Shown: positions 24,895-34,324, counted from the stretch's first letter. The stretch: 36,130 nt of DNA from JBBQKI01 sp038326725 (GCA_038326725.1 JBBQKI010000022.1:1-36130); one strand, 5' to 3'. The notes: generated from the sequence alone by a model not told the origin. Translations and numbers: made by a program.

Positions 24895-25431
24895 CTATTT
24901 CCAGCGGGAATGCGCTTTAAGTAGTTCGGCCACATAAACTTCCCATACTAATTCCTTTTCTCGGTTTATGGAATGGGTAGTTTCGGAATCGAACTTTTGC
25001 TGCATTTCTCGCCTTTCGTTCTCGTTTTCGCGGTAAACGGTTTCGATTTCTTGTTTTAGCCTTTTTGAAAAACGGTTATTTTCAAGTTTTTTTCGGAGCA
25101 TTCGGGCGTGCAATTCTGTAATGTCGAAATGGGTTTGCTCGTGTTTTAAAATATAATCAGAAACTTTATCTTTTTTATACCACGAAAGTTTGGGATAAAA
25201 ATGACTTTGAACGGTCCAATCCAATTCCCGTTCTCCATTTTTTTCTGAATAGGAATAGGAAAACGTAATGCCCGAATTGGTACTGGCCACATAATCTGCG
25301 CTTTGGTCCGGCCTTCCCTGAAAATCTTCCCAAGCAAGTTTTCGGGTTTCGCTCCAAGACATTTTTTCGGAATCGTTTGAAGGGAACAAAACTAATACGG
25401 AAACGAATAAAAATTTAAGAAATAACATCAT
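24895..25431 (-). CDS. DUF922-like secreted putative Zn protease
   Basis: This 178-residue protein has an N-terminal hydrophobic signal (about 2-17). It resembles DUF922, a group predicted to be secreted zinc-dependent proteases. The HExxH motif is HEQTH at residues 97-101, followed by FDITELHAR, where Glu106 or His108 could be a third ligand. The second half is a charged helical stretch (KLENNRFSKRLKQEIETVYR, about 114-133) that may form a coiled coil. The ATG ATG start leaves a one-residue ambiguity. It lies 66 bases after the OsmC gene and may belong to the same transcript. Proteolysis has not been shown for the family as far as I know. Confidence 0.7.
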   Translation of the reverse strand: MMLFLKFLFVSVLVLFPSNDSEKMSWSETRKLAWEDFQGRPDQSADYVASTNSGITFSYSYSEKNGERELDWTVQSHFYPKLSWYKKDKVSDYILKHEQTHFDITELHARMLRKKLENNRFSKRLKQEIETVYRENENERREMQQKFDSETTHSINREKELVWEVYVAELLKAHSRWK

Positions 25432-25497
25432 AAAAAAACCAAAACAAAAATTAAGCCCAAATTAAATCCGCTGCTTCAAATCTCGCATTTGCTCGGG

Positions 25498-25905
25498 TTA
25501 GGTTTTCCAGTTAAAAACCACCAATTTTTCAATATCCGGGTGAAGGCTATAGATTACAGGGCAAGTGTTGGCGGTATTTTCCAAAATCTTTCGGTTTTTT
25601 TCCGAAATATTTTCGGGTAATTCAAAAATCACTTTTATTTTGGAAATTCTTCGGGGATTTGCGGCCATTGTTTTGGTTACATTTGCAGAGGAATTTTTTA
25701 AATCCACTTCCAAATCGCGGGCTTTTATGCCCATCATGGTCATCATGCAATTTGCAAGGCCGGTGGCAACGGTATCGGTGGGAGAAAAAGCTTCTCCTTT
25801 CCCGTTATTGTCCACTGGTGCATCTGTGATGTATTTTGCGCCCGAAGACACATGTTCGCATTCGGTACGGAGGTTTCCCAAATATTTTACGATTGCGGTG
25901 CTCAT
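25498..25905 (-). CDS. OsmC/Ohr-family peroxide-reducing protein
   Basis: This 135-residue member of the OsmC family contains thiol peroxidases that reduce organic hydroperoxides with two cysteines. The conserved pair is Cys53 (GLANCMMTMMGI) and Cys115 (ANTCPVIYSLHP), which is the correct spacing for the family. Physiological reductant is unknown; bacillithiol-dependent or lipoyl routes are possible. Its ATG overlaps the stop of the upstream LysM gene by four bases (ATGA), so the two are coupled in translation, although one is a cytosolic enzyme and the other an envelope protein. Confidence 0.88.
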   Translation of the reverse strand: MSTAIVKYLGNLRTECEHVSSGAKYITDAPVDNNGKGEAFSPTDTVATGLANCMMTMMGIKARDLEVDLKNSSANVTKTMAANPRRISKIKVIFELPENISEKNRKILENTANTCPVIYSLHPDIEKLVVFNWKT

Positions 25906-27788
25906 TCTACAACTTCAAATTCGAGCTCGCTGTTATATTTTAAAATATAGGCGGCTTGGTTTATATAGCCCTTAGAAGGACTTTTAGTGTAATGGAATTT
26001 ATTTTCGATATAAACGGTTTCATTTTCGGGAAGTACAGCTTCAAAAGCCGTTTCATCAGTGGAAGCCAACCGGAGCAAAACATCGTAAGTTACATCAAAG
26101 CCCCGGGTGGCATAGCGGTTTGGCGCCACGCCATATTTGTTTTTGTAACTGATGGCAAAGGCTTCCCGCGTATCCTCATCCGTACTTTTATTTACAGAAG
26201 GAAAAGTAAATTGTAGTCGGGCCAAACGTGCATTGGAAACTTCTTGATAATCATAAGCATCGTTTTTGTCGAGTGTGAAAAGGCGCGCCCGGTGGCTTTT
26301 TACCATCCCATTCAAAACGCTGACCACACTACTCAACAAAACAGGGTTATCGGATTCGAGGATTACCCAGTTTTCCATTCCCTCTTGCGCAACAGCGGTA
26401 ACATCGGCGGACTGAATGTAGCCCCCACCACGCGGAGCAACTAGTTTTATTCCTGGAAATGCGGCCATAAGTTTCTCTTTCTGTGCATTCCTTTTAGCAT
26501 CTGAAATAAGGATCAGATTTTTACCTGAACCATTTTCAAGGAAATAGCGGATCATTGTTTGCTCAAGTACTGCTGGGGTGGGAAGTGTTTGAAAAAGATT
26601 ACCGAACATTTTCATGTCGCGGTTGCTCAAAGGCGAAAAGACCGGGACTTTTGAATTTTCCAAAAGCTCCGCAGCTTTTTCAACGTTTTTTTGCAATAGC
26701 GGGCCAATTACGGCATCAACATCTTTAAAATTTTTGCTCGAAATAATAGAAGCTACTTTACTCTCGCTCTTTTCGGTATCGTAAACATCCACCTTTACCG
26801 AAATTCCTTTGTCCTTGGCAAATTCCGTGGCCATCAACATCCCGCTGTAAAAATCAAGTGCCACGCGCAAGGTGGGATCTTGTTTCAACATACCCTCCTC
26901 GGTTTGGGTGGAATCTAATGTCCTGTTCATATCAAAAGGTAACATAACCACGAGGTTTTTCCTTTTTTTATTGATTATCCTTTTTTCAAGGTTTAAGGGT
27001 GAAACATTTTCCAAAGAAACAACTGCTATGGTTTTGGGGATTTTTAATATCATTCCTTCTTTAAGGCCATCTTTGGCAAAAGGGTTCAAAGCCACAATCT
27101 CCTCTTCCGAAAGGTCGAAGTTCACTTTCAATCGAAAGAAACCTTCCTTGGCTTTTACTTCATAAAACTCAAAATTTTCATCATCAATAACCGCGGATTC
27201 AACAACAGAAGTTTCGGGAACGTTTAAAATATCTCCAACTTTTAAATCTTCGCCCATTTCGGGATTTAAGCTTTCGAGTTGGGAAATTGTAATTCCATAT
27301 TTTCTTGCGATGCCGAATTTGGTTTCCTTGGCCTGCACATTATGTTTTTTAGTAACAGTTACGATTGCAGGAACTTCAACATTTTTTTCTATTAAAACCG
27401 TGGGTATTTGTAGTTTTTCACCGTTCCTCAACTCCCGCGAATACAATTCTTTGTTTTGTTTTTTTATATCTTCAACACTAATATTATAAAGCTGCGCAAT
27501 GCCATAAAGGGTTTCTCGGCGTTTGACGATGTGTTCCTTTAATTTTATTTGTGATGTTACCTCCGCTTGTTTTCCCTCTGGAACTATTAAAAGTGAATTT
27601 AACTTTAAACCTCCTCTGGCATCAGGATTAAGGCGAAGCAAATTAGCTTCCGAAGTGCCATATTGCTTCGCGATGCTATAAACGGTTTCACCCTGTTGTA
27701 CCCTGTGACTGCCAAACTGTTGCTGAGCAGAGCCACAGCCCAAACTTAATTGGAAAATAAAAAAGCTATATATATAAAACTTCAACAT
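25902..27788 (-). CDS. LysM x4 protein with PBP1/LppC-like domain
   Basis: This 628-residue exported protein has a signal peptide at about residues 1-20 (a Cys at 18 makes lipidation possible but the lipobox is poor). Four LysM-type modules follow, beginning about HRVQQGETVYSIAKQYG, HIVKRRETLYGIAQLYN, HNVQAKETKFGIARKYG and YEVKAKEGFFRLKVNFD, each ending in a IPxx or VPxx phrase. From about residue 280 a periplasmic-binding-protein type 1 domain fills the rest (VVMLPFD, DAVIGPLLQKNVEKAAE, KVPVFSPLSN, ATRGFDVTYDVLLRLA). LysM binds peptidoglycan, and LpoA/LppC-type proteins activate a peptidoglycan synthase with a similar domain; a cell-wall regulator is my inference. It follows guaA by 51 bases. 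Confidence 0.85.
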   Translation of the reverse strand: MLKFYIYSFFIFQLSLGCGSAQQQFGSHRVQQGETVYSIAKQYGTSEANLLRLNPDARGGLKLNSLLIVPEGKQAEVTSQIKLKEHIVKRRETLYGIAQLYNISVEDIKKQNKELYSRELRNGEKLQIPTVLIEKNVEVPAIVTVTKKHNVQAKETKFGIARKYGITISQLESLNPEMGEDLKVGDILNVPETSVVESAVIDDENFEFYEVKAKEGFFRLKVNFDLSEEEIVALNPFAKDGLKEGMILKIPKTIAVVSLENVSPLNLEKRIINKKRKNLVVMLPFDMNRTLDSTQTEEGMLKQDPTLRVALDFYSGMLMATEFAKDKGISVKVDVYDTEKSESKVASIISSKNFKDVDAVIGPLLQKNVEKAAELLENSKVPVFSPLSNRDMKMFGNLFQTLPTPAVLEQTMIRYFLENGSGKNLILISDAKRNAQKEKLMAAFPGIKLVAPRGGGYIQSADVTAVAQEGMENWVILESDNPVLLSSVVSVLNGMVKSHRARLFTLDKNDAYDYQEVSNARLARLQFTFPSVNKSTDEDTREAFAISYKNKYGVAPNRYATRGFDVTYDVLLRLASTDETAFEAVLPENETVYIENKFHYTKSPSKGYINQAAYILKYNSELEFEVVE

Positions 27789-27839
27789 TGGAAGGGCTTG
27801 TTAGTTCATGTAATCGTTAATCGCAAATTGTAAATAATC

Positions 27840-29369
27840 TCATTCCCATTCTATAGTGGCCGGTGGTTTGGAACTGATGTCATACACTACCCTATTAACG
27901 CCTTTTACGCGGTTTATTATATTATTACTGGTTTCCTGAAGGAATTCATACGGTAGGTTTACCCAATCTGCTGTCATCCCATCGGTAGATTCAACAGCGC
28001 GGAGGGCAACCACTTTTTCGTAAGTGCGTTCATCGCCCATTACGCCAACGCTGTTCACCGGGAGCAGAATTGCACCTGCTTGCCAAACTTTATCATACAA
28101 ATCCCATTTTCTTAAACCATTTATAAAAATGGCATCAACCTCTTGCAAAATACGAACTTTTTCTGCAGTGATGTCGCCCAAAATCCGGATGGCCAACCCC
28201 GGCCCAGGAAAAGGATGTCTTCCTAATAATTCGTGGGCTATTCCCAATTCTTTTCCAACCCTTCTCACTTCATCCTTAAAAAGCATTCGCAAAGGTTCCA
28301 CCACTTTCAGCTTCATAAAATCCGGCAAACCGCCCACATTGTGATGTGATTTTATGGTTACCGATGGCCCATTAACCGAAACGCTTTCAATAACATCGGG
28401 ATAAATGGTGCCCTGCGCCAACCAATCCACATTGGTTACCAAATGTGCTTCGTCATCAAAAACCTCGATGAAGGCTTTGCCAATGGCTTTACGCTTTTCT
28501 TCGGGGTCACTTTTATCTTTTAAGGCTTCAAGAAAACGGGTAGAAGCATCAACTCCTTTTACGTTTAAACCCATGTCTTTATATTGATGCAGCACACTTT
28601 CAAATTCATCTTTTCGCAATAAACCGTTGTTTACGAAAATACAGTACAAATTTTTTCCGATAGCTTTATGCAACAACACCGCGGCCACTGTGGAATCTAC
28701 CCCGCCGCTTAAACCCAAAACAACTTTGTCTGTATTGATTTTATCCTGCAATTCTTTTATCGTGGTATCCACAAAAGCTGAGGGTGTCCAAGTTTGAGGC
28801 ACTCCGGCAATATTCACCAAGAAATTTTCGAGCAATTGCTTGCCGTGAGTGGTGTGGTAAACTTCGGGATGGAATTGGATAGCGTAAGTTTCTTCACCTT
28901 CGATCCTAAAAGCTGCATTTAAAACTTCGGGAGTGCTTGCGATTAAAGTGCCATTAGTGGGCAATTGGGCAATGGTATCGCTATGGCTCATCCAAACCTG
29001 AGTGCCTTCCGGAATGTTTTGAAACAAAGCCTCACCTCCTTTAATATTTGATAATATTGCCCTTCCATATTCGCGATTGTTGGAGGACTCCACGCTTCCG
29101 CCATAAAAATGGGCAAAATATTGCGCCCCGTAACAAACAGCCAAAACCGGAAGATGCCCCCTTAATTTGGAAAGGTCCGGATGTGCGGCATTTTCAGCCC
29201 GCACGGAAAGTGGGCTTCCCGATAAAATAACGGCTTTGAAAGTTTCCAGGTTTTCGGGAATGTGATTAAAAGGATATATTTCGCAGAAAATATTCAACTC
29301 CCGAACCCTGCGAGCGATAAGCTGTGTAAATTGGGAACCGAAATCTAAAATGAGGACGTTGTTTTGCAT
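27840..29369 (-). CDS. guaA: GMP synthase (glutamine-hydrolysing)
   Basis: GuaA makes GMP from XMP, ATP and glutamine. It is a 509-residue protein from the ATG at 29369; a TTG two codons upstream is in frame but sits in the promoter box and gives an atypical MPMQ start. The class I amidotransferase domain has Cys79 (AVCYGAQYF) with His167 and Glu169 (FHPEV). The ATP-pyrophosphatase P-loop is SGGVDS at 221-226. The C-terminal dimerisation domain ends in the universal phrase KPPATIEWE. A TACTTTTG box stands only 3 bases upstream of the ATG, so the transcript may have no leader. Confidence 0.97.
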   Translation of the reverse strand: MQNNVLILDFGSQFTQLIARRVRELNIFCEIYPFNHIPENLETFKAVILSGSPLSVRAENAAHPDLSKLRGHLPVLAVCYGAQYFAHFYGGSVESSNNREYGRAILSNIKGGEALFQNIPEGTQVWMSHSDTIAQLPTNGTLIASTPEVLNAAFRIEGEETYAIQFHPEVYHTTHGKQLLENFLVNIAGVPQTWTPSAFVDTTIKELQDKINTDKVVLGLSGGVDSTVAAVLLHKAIGKNLYCIFVNNGLLRKDEFESVLHQYKDMGLNVKGVDASTRFLEALKDKSDPEEKRKAIGKAFIEVFDDEAHLVTNVDWLAQGTIYPDVIESVSVNGPSVTIKSHHNVGGLPDFMKLKVVEPLRMLFKDEVRRVGKELGIAHELLGRHPFPGPGLAIRILGDITAEKVRILQEVDAIFINGLRKWDLYDKVWQAGAILLPVNSVGVMGDERTYEKVVALRAVESTDGMTADWVNLPYEFLQETSNNIINRVKGVNRVVYDISSKPPATIEWE

Positions 29370-29372
29370 AGG

Positions 29373-29380
29373 CAAAAGTA
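29373..29380 (-). promoter_or_regulatory. -7 box directly abutting the guaA start
   Basis: On the minus strand TACTTTTG (TAnnTTTG) is followed by CCT and then the guaA ATG. If used, transcription would start at or inside the start codon. No -33 TTG is seen. Confidence 0.35.
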
Positions 29381-29454
29381 AATTAAAAAATATAGGCTTG
29401 AAACCCTCTTGGTAGATTATTAGGTTTTTTTAATGGTGAAAATAATTTGAAAAT

Positions 29455-31047
29455 TTAAACTGATATCACAGAAAACTCCCCCTTTAGCGGATCCAAATTA
29501 TTTTTCAAAATGGTGAACAAAAGTTCGCCATGCTCTAAATAAATCTCCGAAAAATTCAAACTTCGCTCCTGCAAACTTTGGTTTGGGAAAAGTTCATTTT
29601 GAATGGAAACCAATCGCTGTAATTGCTCTGAATGTTTTCTTTTTTGGGCTTTTAACAATCTTTTTTCCAAATTGCCCAAACCATTCACCTGTTTTTTTTC
29701 CTGTGCAGAAACTGCCCCAATAAATGAAGCATCGGTTTTTTCCGCCAAAATATAAAGGTCTTTGAATTGTTTTTTTAAAAGTTCTTTTTGTTTGGAAAAA
29801 TCAATATCGATTTCAGAAACATGTCGGGTAAATTCCGTTTCCAAAATGTGTTTTGGGAGGAATAAAGATTTACTTTCAACTTTGATTTTTTCCAATTTTT
29901 CATCTAAATATTTAGAAATCCAAAGCACCGAGTTTCTTAGCAACAAAACCGGAAAAGGCACTGAAACGCTTTCAAAATAATCTTTCAATTGGAACCAATA
30001 GGCCAGTTCGCCGCCGCCTCCAATGTAGCAAAGGTTGGGCAAAACCACTTCTTGATATAAAGGGCGAAGCAAGGCATTTGGCGAAAACCGCTCAGGATAA
30101 TCCTGCAGTTCCTTCAATATTTCTTCGTTTGTAAAAACAATTTCGGTTTCATTAATAAAGTATTTGCCTTCTTTTTCAATAATCCTTTTCCGAAGGTTTT
30201 CCTTTAAATAGAACAAATTTATTTCGCGCGGATGCACTTGCTCTTTATAACCCAAAGCGGTGAGTTTTTCAGTGGTTTTTGAAATTGTTGCATGAGATGG
30301 ATTCGAAGAAAATTCCTTTTCGGCAAAGGGCACGAAGGCTTGTTTTAGATCCCTATCATTCCCATCAATAATCACCAAGCCGTATTCGCCAAATAAATCA
30401 TTGGCCAAACAACGTGTGGCATCGGCAAGGTTTTCATGTTTGTAGGCTTGCTCGAAAAGTGTAATGAGTTTTTCCGCATTTTCGCTCTCGCCCCACTCTT
30501 TTTTTAAAACCTTCAAAACCTCATCCAAGCCATCTGTGGAAAGTTCTCCCACCGCGCCCGTGGCTTTCCGGTTCCATTTTATTTTTTTCCCTTTAAAATT
30601 AAAATAATTGATTTCCTCAAAATCGTGATCCTCTGTCGCCATCCAAAAAACAGGGACGAACTGGTGCTTTGAAGATTGCTTTTTTAAACTTTCACAAAGG
30701 TTTATGACCGAAAAAATCTTGTACAAAAAATATATCGGGCCGGTAAAAAGATTAAGTTGGTGCCCTGTGGTAATGGTGAAGGTGCTGGTTTCCTTCAATA
30801 AGTCGATATTGCTTAACGTGGCCTGAGAAAGGCGTAAATCTTTGTATTGCGCCATTATGCGTTTTACCAAAATATGCCGTTGGTGGGTATCAAAAGATTT
30901 TTCCTTTAACTGGATTTGCTTTTCAAAATTTTCCAGTTTTGGAAAGGTTTCATAAAACGGGCGAAGATTTTCATTTTCAGCGAGATAATCGCATATCAAT
31001 TTCGAAAAATAATTTGTTTTTGTGTAAGGAAGGGTTTCTATGGGCAT
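29455..31047 (-). CDS. bshC: Bacillithiol biosynthesis enzyme BshC
   Basis: BshC adds cysteine to glucosaminyl-malate in the last step of bacillithiol synthesis, the low-molecular-weight thiol of many Firmicutes and Bacteroidota. The 530-residue length is normal. The hallmark TTGHQLNLFTGPIYFLYK is at about residues 93-110 and FVPVFWMATEDHDFEEINYF follows at about 126-145. The late LCYIGGGGELAYWFQLKDYF is also family-typical, and a coiled-coil C terminus completes the fold. It lies 85 bases upstream of guaA and has its own -7 box. bshA and bshB are not in the window. Confidence 0.95.
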   Translation of the reverse strand: MPIETLPYTKTNYFSKLICDYLAENENLRPFYETFPKLENFEKQIQLKEKSFDTHQRHILVKRIMAQYKDLRLSQATLSNIDLLKETSTFTITTGHQLNLFTGPIYFLYKIFSVINLCESLKKQSSKHQFVPVFWMATEDHDFEEINYFNFKGKKIKWNRKATGAVGELSTDGLDEVLKVLKKEWGESENAEKLITLFEQAYKHENLADATRCLANDLFGEYGLVIIDGNDRDLKQAFVPFAEKEFSSNPSHATISKTTEKLTALGYKEQVHPREINLFYLKENLRKRIIEKEGKYFINETEIVFTNEEILKELQDYPERFSPNALLRPLYQEVVLPNLCYIGGGGELAYWFQLKDYFESVSVPFPVLLLRNSVLWISKYLDEKLEKIKVESKSLFLPKHILETEFTRHVSEIDIDFSKQKELLKKQFKDLYILAEKTDASFIGAVSAQEKKQVNGLGNLEKRLLKAQKRKHSEQLQRLVSIQNELFPNQSLQERSLNFSEIYLEHGELLFTILKNNLDPLKGEFSVISV

Positions 31048-31070
31048 GGATTTTTCAGCAAATTTTCAAA

Positions 31071-31078
31071 CAAAAATA
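31071..31078 (-). promoter_or_regulatory. Candidate -7 box of bshC
   Basis: On the minus strand TATTTTTG fits TAnnTTTG, 23 bases before the ATG at 31047. No matching -33 TTG. Confidence 0.45.
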
Positions 31079-31113
31079 GTGAATTTAAGGGTTAGGGTTT
31101 CAGCATTTATATT

Positions 31114-31178
31114 TTTGGAATTTGCTATTTAGAATTTATTCTTTGGAATTTACCTCTGGGGTTTTGGAATTTGGAATT
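31114..31178. repeat. Scattered TTTGGAATTT repeats
   Basis: TTTGGAATTT or TTGGAATTT occurs four times between bshC and the M14 gene (near 31115, 31143, 31163 and 31170), with one variant TAGAATTT. It looks like short-unit intergenic repetition; an operator role is possible but not supported. Confidence 0.45.
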
Positions 31179-31218
31179 TTTAAGTAGATTTAACATCCTT
31201 AAAAATAAACCAATCACC

Positions 31219-33738
31219 ATGCGCAATTTAGCCTTTCTTCTTTTCTTGTTTTCCATTATTTCAACCGCACAGCTAAAATCACCCGAAGAATTTTTGGGTT
31301 ATAAAATCGGTACCCAGTTCAGCCGTCATGCCGATGTAGTGAACTATTTTCAGCATGTTGCGGACAACAGCCCCATGGTGGTCTATAAAAACTACGGCAG
31401 AACGAACGAGCGCCGACCGTTGACTTACGCTATTGTCTCATCGGCAGAAAACCTCGCTAACATTGAAAAAATAAGGCTGGACAATTTAAAAAGCATCGGT
31501 TTGGAAAGCGGCAACGCTTCGCCGGAGATCGCTATTGTTTGGTTGAGCTATAACGTCCATGGCAACGAAGCATCCAGCACCGAAGCCGCAATGGCAACGC
31601 TTTATAAACTAATCACCGAAAACCAAACCTGGCTCCAAAATACCGTAGTCATCATAGACCCTACCGTTAACCCCGATGGGCGAGACCGTTACGCCAATTG
31701 GTACAATCAAATTAAGGCCACCCCCTATAACCCCTCTCAAGATGCTACCGAGCACAACGAGCCTTGGCCGGGCGGGCGACCCAACCATTACCTTTTTGAT
31801 CTAAACCGAGACTGGGCATGGGCCACGCAGGTGGAAACCCAGCAACGAATAAAAATTTACAACCAATGGATGCCCCATGTACATGTAGATTTTCATGAGC
31901 AAGGAATCAACGAACCGTATTATTTTGCTCCGGCCGCCGAACCCTTTCACGAAATCATCACGCCATGGCAACGCGATTTTCAAGTGCAGATAGGGAAAAA
32001 CCACGCCAAATATTTTGACGAAGAGGGCTGGCTTTTCTTCACCCGGGAACGTTTCGACCTTTTGTACCCCAGCTATGGCGATACCTACCCTATTTATATG
32101 GGCGCCATCGGGATGACCTACGAACAGGCGGGCCATGGCTTTGCAGGATTGGGCGTTTACACCGATGAAGGCACCGAACTTACCTTGGTAGATCGTGTGG
32201 CGCATCATACCACCACCGGCCTCTCCACTGTAGAAATCAGTTCTCAAAACGCTGCACGCCTCACCTCTGAATTTCGGGATTATTTTAAAAATGATGATTT
32301 AAAATATAAAAGTTTTGTGCTGAAAGGCAATCCGGACAACTTAAAAGCCTTAACCAATCTGTTGGATGTACACGAAATAAAATACGGCTATGCGAATAAA
32401 GGAAACGTAAAAGGTTTCAGCTATACCGAAAATAAAAATGGCAACATAGATTCCAAAGGAGCTTTGGTGGTAAGCACCAATCAAGTGAAAGGAAAAATGG
32501 TTTCCGTACTTTTTGAACCGAATGCCGCACTCACCACTCCACTAACTTATGACATTACGGCTTGGAGCCTTCCCTACGCCTACGGTTTGGAAGCGGTTGC
32601 TTCGGAAACATTGATTTCCGCAGACAATAATAACAACAAAAATTTTATAAATAATAACAGTAACTCAAAATCCGCCGGGTATATCACCAAATGGAACAGT
32701 TTGGAGGATGCAAAATTTTTGGCGGAACTGCTTCAGAACAAAATAAAAGTCCGCTTTTCCGAAAAGAAACTCGGTTTTGGAGGCGTTGCTTTTGACCGCG
32801 GAAGCCTCATCATTACCCGTAGCGATAATTTCAACAATGCAGATTTTGATACAGAATTAATTAAAATAGCCAACAAACATCAACGTGAGGTTTATGCTTC
32901 GCCCACCAGTTTTGCCGATACGATGACAGATTTTGGTTCCCCGGATGTAAAACTTATAGGCAACCCGAAGGTTGCGATGCTTCAGGGCGAGGGGACTTCA
33001 TCATTGGGTTATGGTACGCTTTGGCACTTTTTTGAGCAGGAGTTAAATTATCCAATAACCTCCATAAACACCACCGACCTGCGGGGCATCAATTTGGAAA
33101 AATACGACGTGCTCATTATGCCCGATGGCTGGTACGGCGGGATATTGAATGAAGCCGTGCTAACCAAAATTGGTGATTGGGTAAAAGCCGGTGGCAAAGT
33201 CATCGCCTTGGGGAATGCCGTGAATGCTTTTGAAGGGAAAGATGGTTTCGATCTAAAAAAGAATGAAAAGGATGAAACTTCGGAAAATAAAGAGGATAAA
33301 AAAGATAAATCTGATGAAGATGAAGAAAAGGAGATTGAGGGAAATCTCATCCCCTACGACCAACGAGAAATTGAAAGTGTAAAAGACATGATAACTGGAA
33401 GCATTTATAAAGTAAAACTTGACCCTTCGCACCCAATGGCCTTTGGCTATGGCGACAACTATTACAGTTTAAAATTGGGCAATGATTCTTTTGCTTTTTT
33501 GAAAGATGGCTATAACGTGGGCTATATTAAAGGAGAAGCTGAAAGTGTTTCTGGCTTTTCCGGGGCCGATGCCAAAGCGGGTTTAAAAAATTCCATCGTT
33601 TTTGCTGAAACCCGCCTTGGGCAGGGCAGTATCATTTATTTGGTGGATGATGTAATGTTCCGCTCCTTTTGGCGTAACGGCAAACTGTTTTTGGTGAACG
33701 CTATTTTCTTCGTGAATAATAATAGTAGCGAACTGTGA
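31219..33738 (+). CDS. Secreted M14-family zinc carboxypeptidase, multidomain
   Basis: This is an 839-residue exported metallopeptidase. I chose the ATG at 31219, which begins a good signal peptide (MRNLAFLLFLFSIISTAQ); the frame extends to a TTG at 31171 that would spoil it. The M14 domain fills roughly residues 20-350. The first zinc motif is NVHGNEASS (His and Glu), then DLNRDWAWA, and the third ligand is in VHVDFHEQG. The later TYEQAGHG is family-like. The C-terminal third contains a class I amidotransferase-like (ThuA/DJ-1-type) region around YDVLIMPDGWYGG and AGGKVIALGNAV. A lysine/acid-only insert (about 690-715) follows. It lacks an obvious T9SS tail. It is divergent from bshC. Confidence 0.88.
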   Translation: MRNLAFLLFLFSIISTAQLKSPEEFLGYKIGTQFSRHADVVNYFQHVADNSPMVVYKNYGRTNERRPLTYAIVSSAENLANIEKIRLDNLKSIGLESGNASPEIAIVWLSYNVHGNEASSTEAAMATLYKLITENQTWLQNTVVIIDPTVNPDGRDRYANWYNQIKATPYNPSQDATEHNEPWPGGRPNHYLFDLNRDWAWATQVETQQRIKIYNQWMPHVHVDFHEQGINEPYYFAPAAEPFHEIITPWQRDFQVQIGKNHAKYFDEEGWLFFTRERFDLLYPSYGDTYPIYMGAIGMTYEQAGHGFAGLGVYTDEGTELTLVDRVAHHTTTGLSTVEISSQNAARLTSEFRDYFKNDDLKYKSFVLKGNPDNLKALTNLLDVHEIKYGYANKGNVKGFSYTENKNGNIDSKGALVVSTNQVKGKMVSVLFEPNAALTTPLTYDITAWSLPYAYGLEAVASETLISADNNNNKNFINNNSNSKSAGYITKWNSLEDAKFLAELLQNKIKVRFSEKKLGFGGVAFDRGSLIITRSDNFNNADFDTELIKIANKHQREVYASPTSFADTMTDFGSPDVKLIGNPKVAMLQGEGTSSLGYGTLWHFFEQELNYPITSINTTDLRGINLEKYDVLIMPDGWYGGILNEAVLTKIGDWVKAGGKVIALGNAVNAFEGKDGFDLKKNEKDETSENKEDKKDKSDEDEEKEIEGNLIPYDQREIESVKDMITGSIYKVKLDPSHPMAFGYGDNYYSLKLGNDSFAFLKDGYNVGYIKGEAESVSGFSGADAKAGLKNSIVFAETRLGQGSIIYLVDDVMFRSFWRNGKLFLVNAIFFVNNNSSEL

Positions 33739-33813
33739 TGGGAAGATGGCGCACAACCACCAATAGGTTATTTTATTCTAATGTGTCATTTGTTGTATCT
33801 TTAAAAAAAGTAT

Positions 33814-34170
33814 ATGAAACTTAATTCTAAAATTCATGGAGTAATTGATTACGGGGTTGTTTTATTTCTATTGTTATCTCCCACCCTATTTGGTTTGCCC
33901 GAAATTACTTCAAAATTCACCTATGCGTTGGGCATAATACATTTGATCTTAACGATAACCACAAAGTTTGAGTTGGGAATCTTCAAAATAATTTCATTTA
34001 AAATTCATGGAATAATTGAATTGATTGTTTCATTGGCTTTAATTGGAGTTGCATTTTATCTTGGTAATCTTGAAGGGGATTTTTCCCGAAATTTTTATTT
34101 GGGATTTGCGATTGCAGTTTTTCTAACTTGGCTTGCCACAGATTATAAAAGTGCCTCTAGCTCTATGTAA
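33814..34170 (+). CDS. Small four-TM protein with internal duplication
   Basis: This 118-residue membrane protein is made of two halves. Each starts with the same phrase (KIHGVIDY at residues 6-13, KIHGIIEL at 63-70) and continues with two hydrophobic helices. The layout resembles SPW-repeat type small membrane proteins, but I do not claim the family. Helices are at about 11-26, 34-51, 66-86 and 94-110. No catalytic residue stands out; the repeated Lys-His-Gly at the membrane edge is the only conserved polar element. A near-consensus box TATCTTTA lies 15 bases upstream. It is a lone gene. Confidence 0.7.
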   Translation: MKLNSKIHGVIDYGVVLFLLLSPTLFGLPEITSKFTYALGIIHLILTITTKFELGIFKIISFKIHGIIELIVSLALIGVAFYLGNLEGDFSRNFYLGFAIAVFLTWLATDYKSASSSM

Positions 34171-34324
34171 TTCAGTTAGAATTCTCTTTTAATTACGTAC
34201 AACTCCCAAATATACACTTGTTTTAAAAGATAAACCTCCTATATTCCATTTACCAAACGTTTTAGTCAACAATGTCATCCCACAATTTATGTTTTATTTC
34301 CCACTTCCATTCATCTCCTTTGAG

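Noticed and set aside
31171..31218. N-terminal extension of the M14 peptidase from TTG
   Set aside because: It would put 16 polar residues before a clean signal peptide, and the DNA there is TTTGGAATTT repeat.
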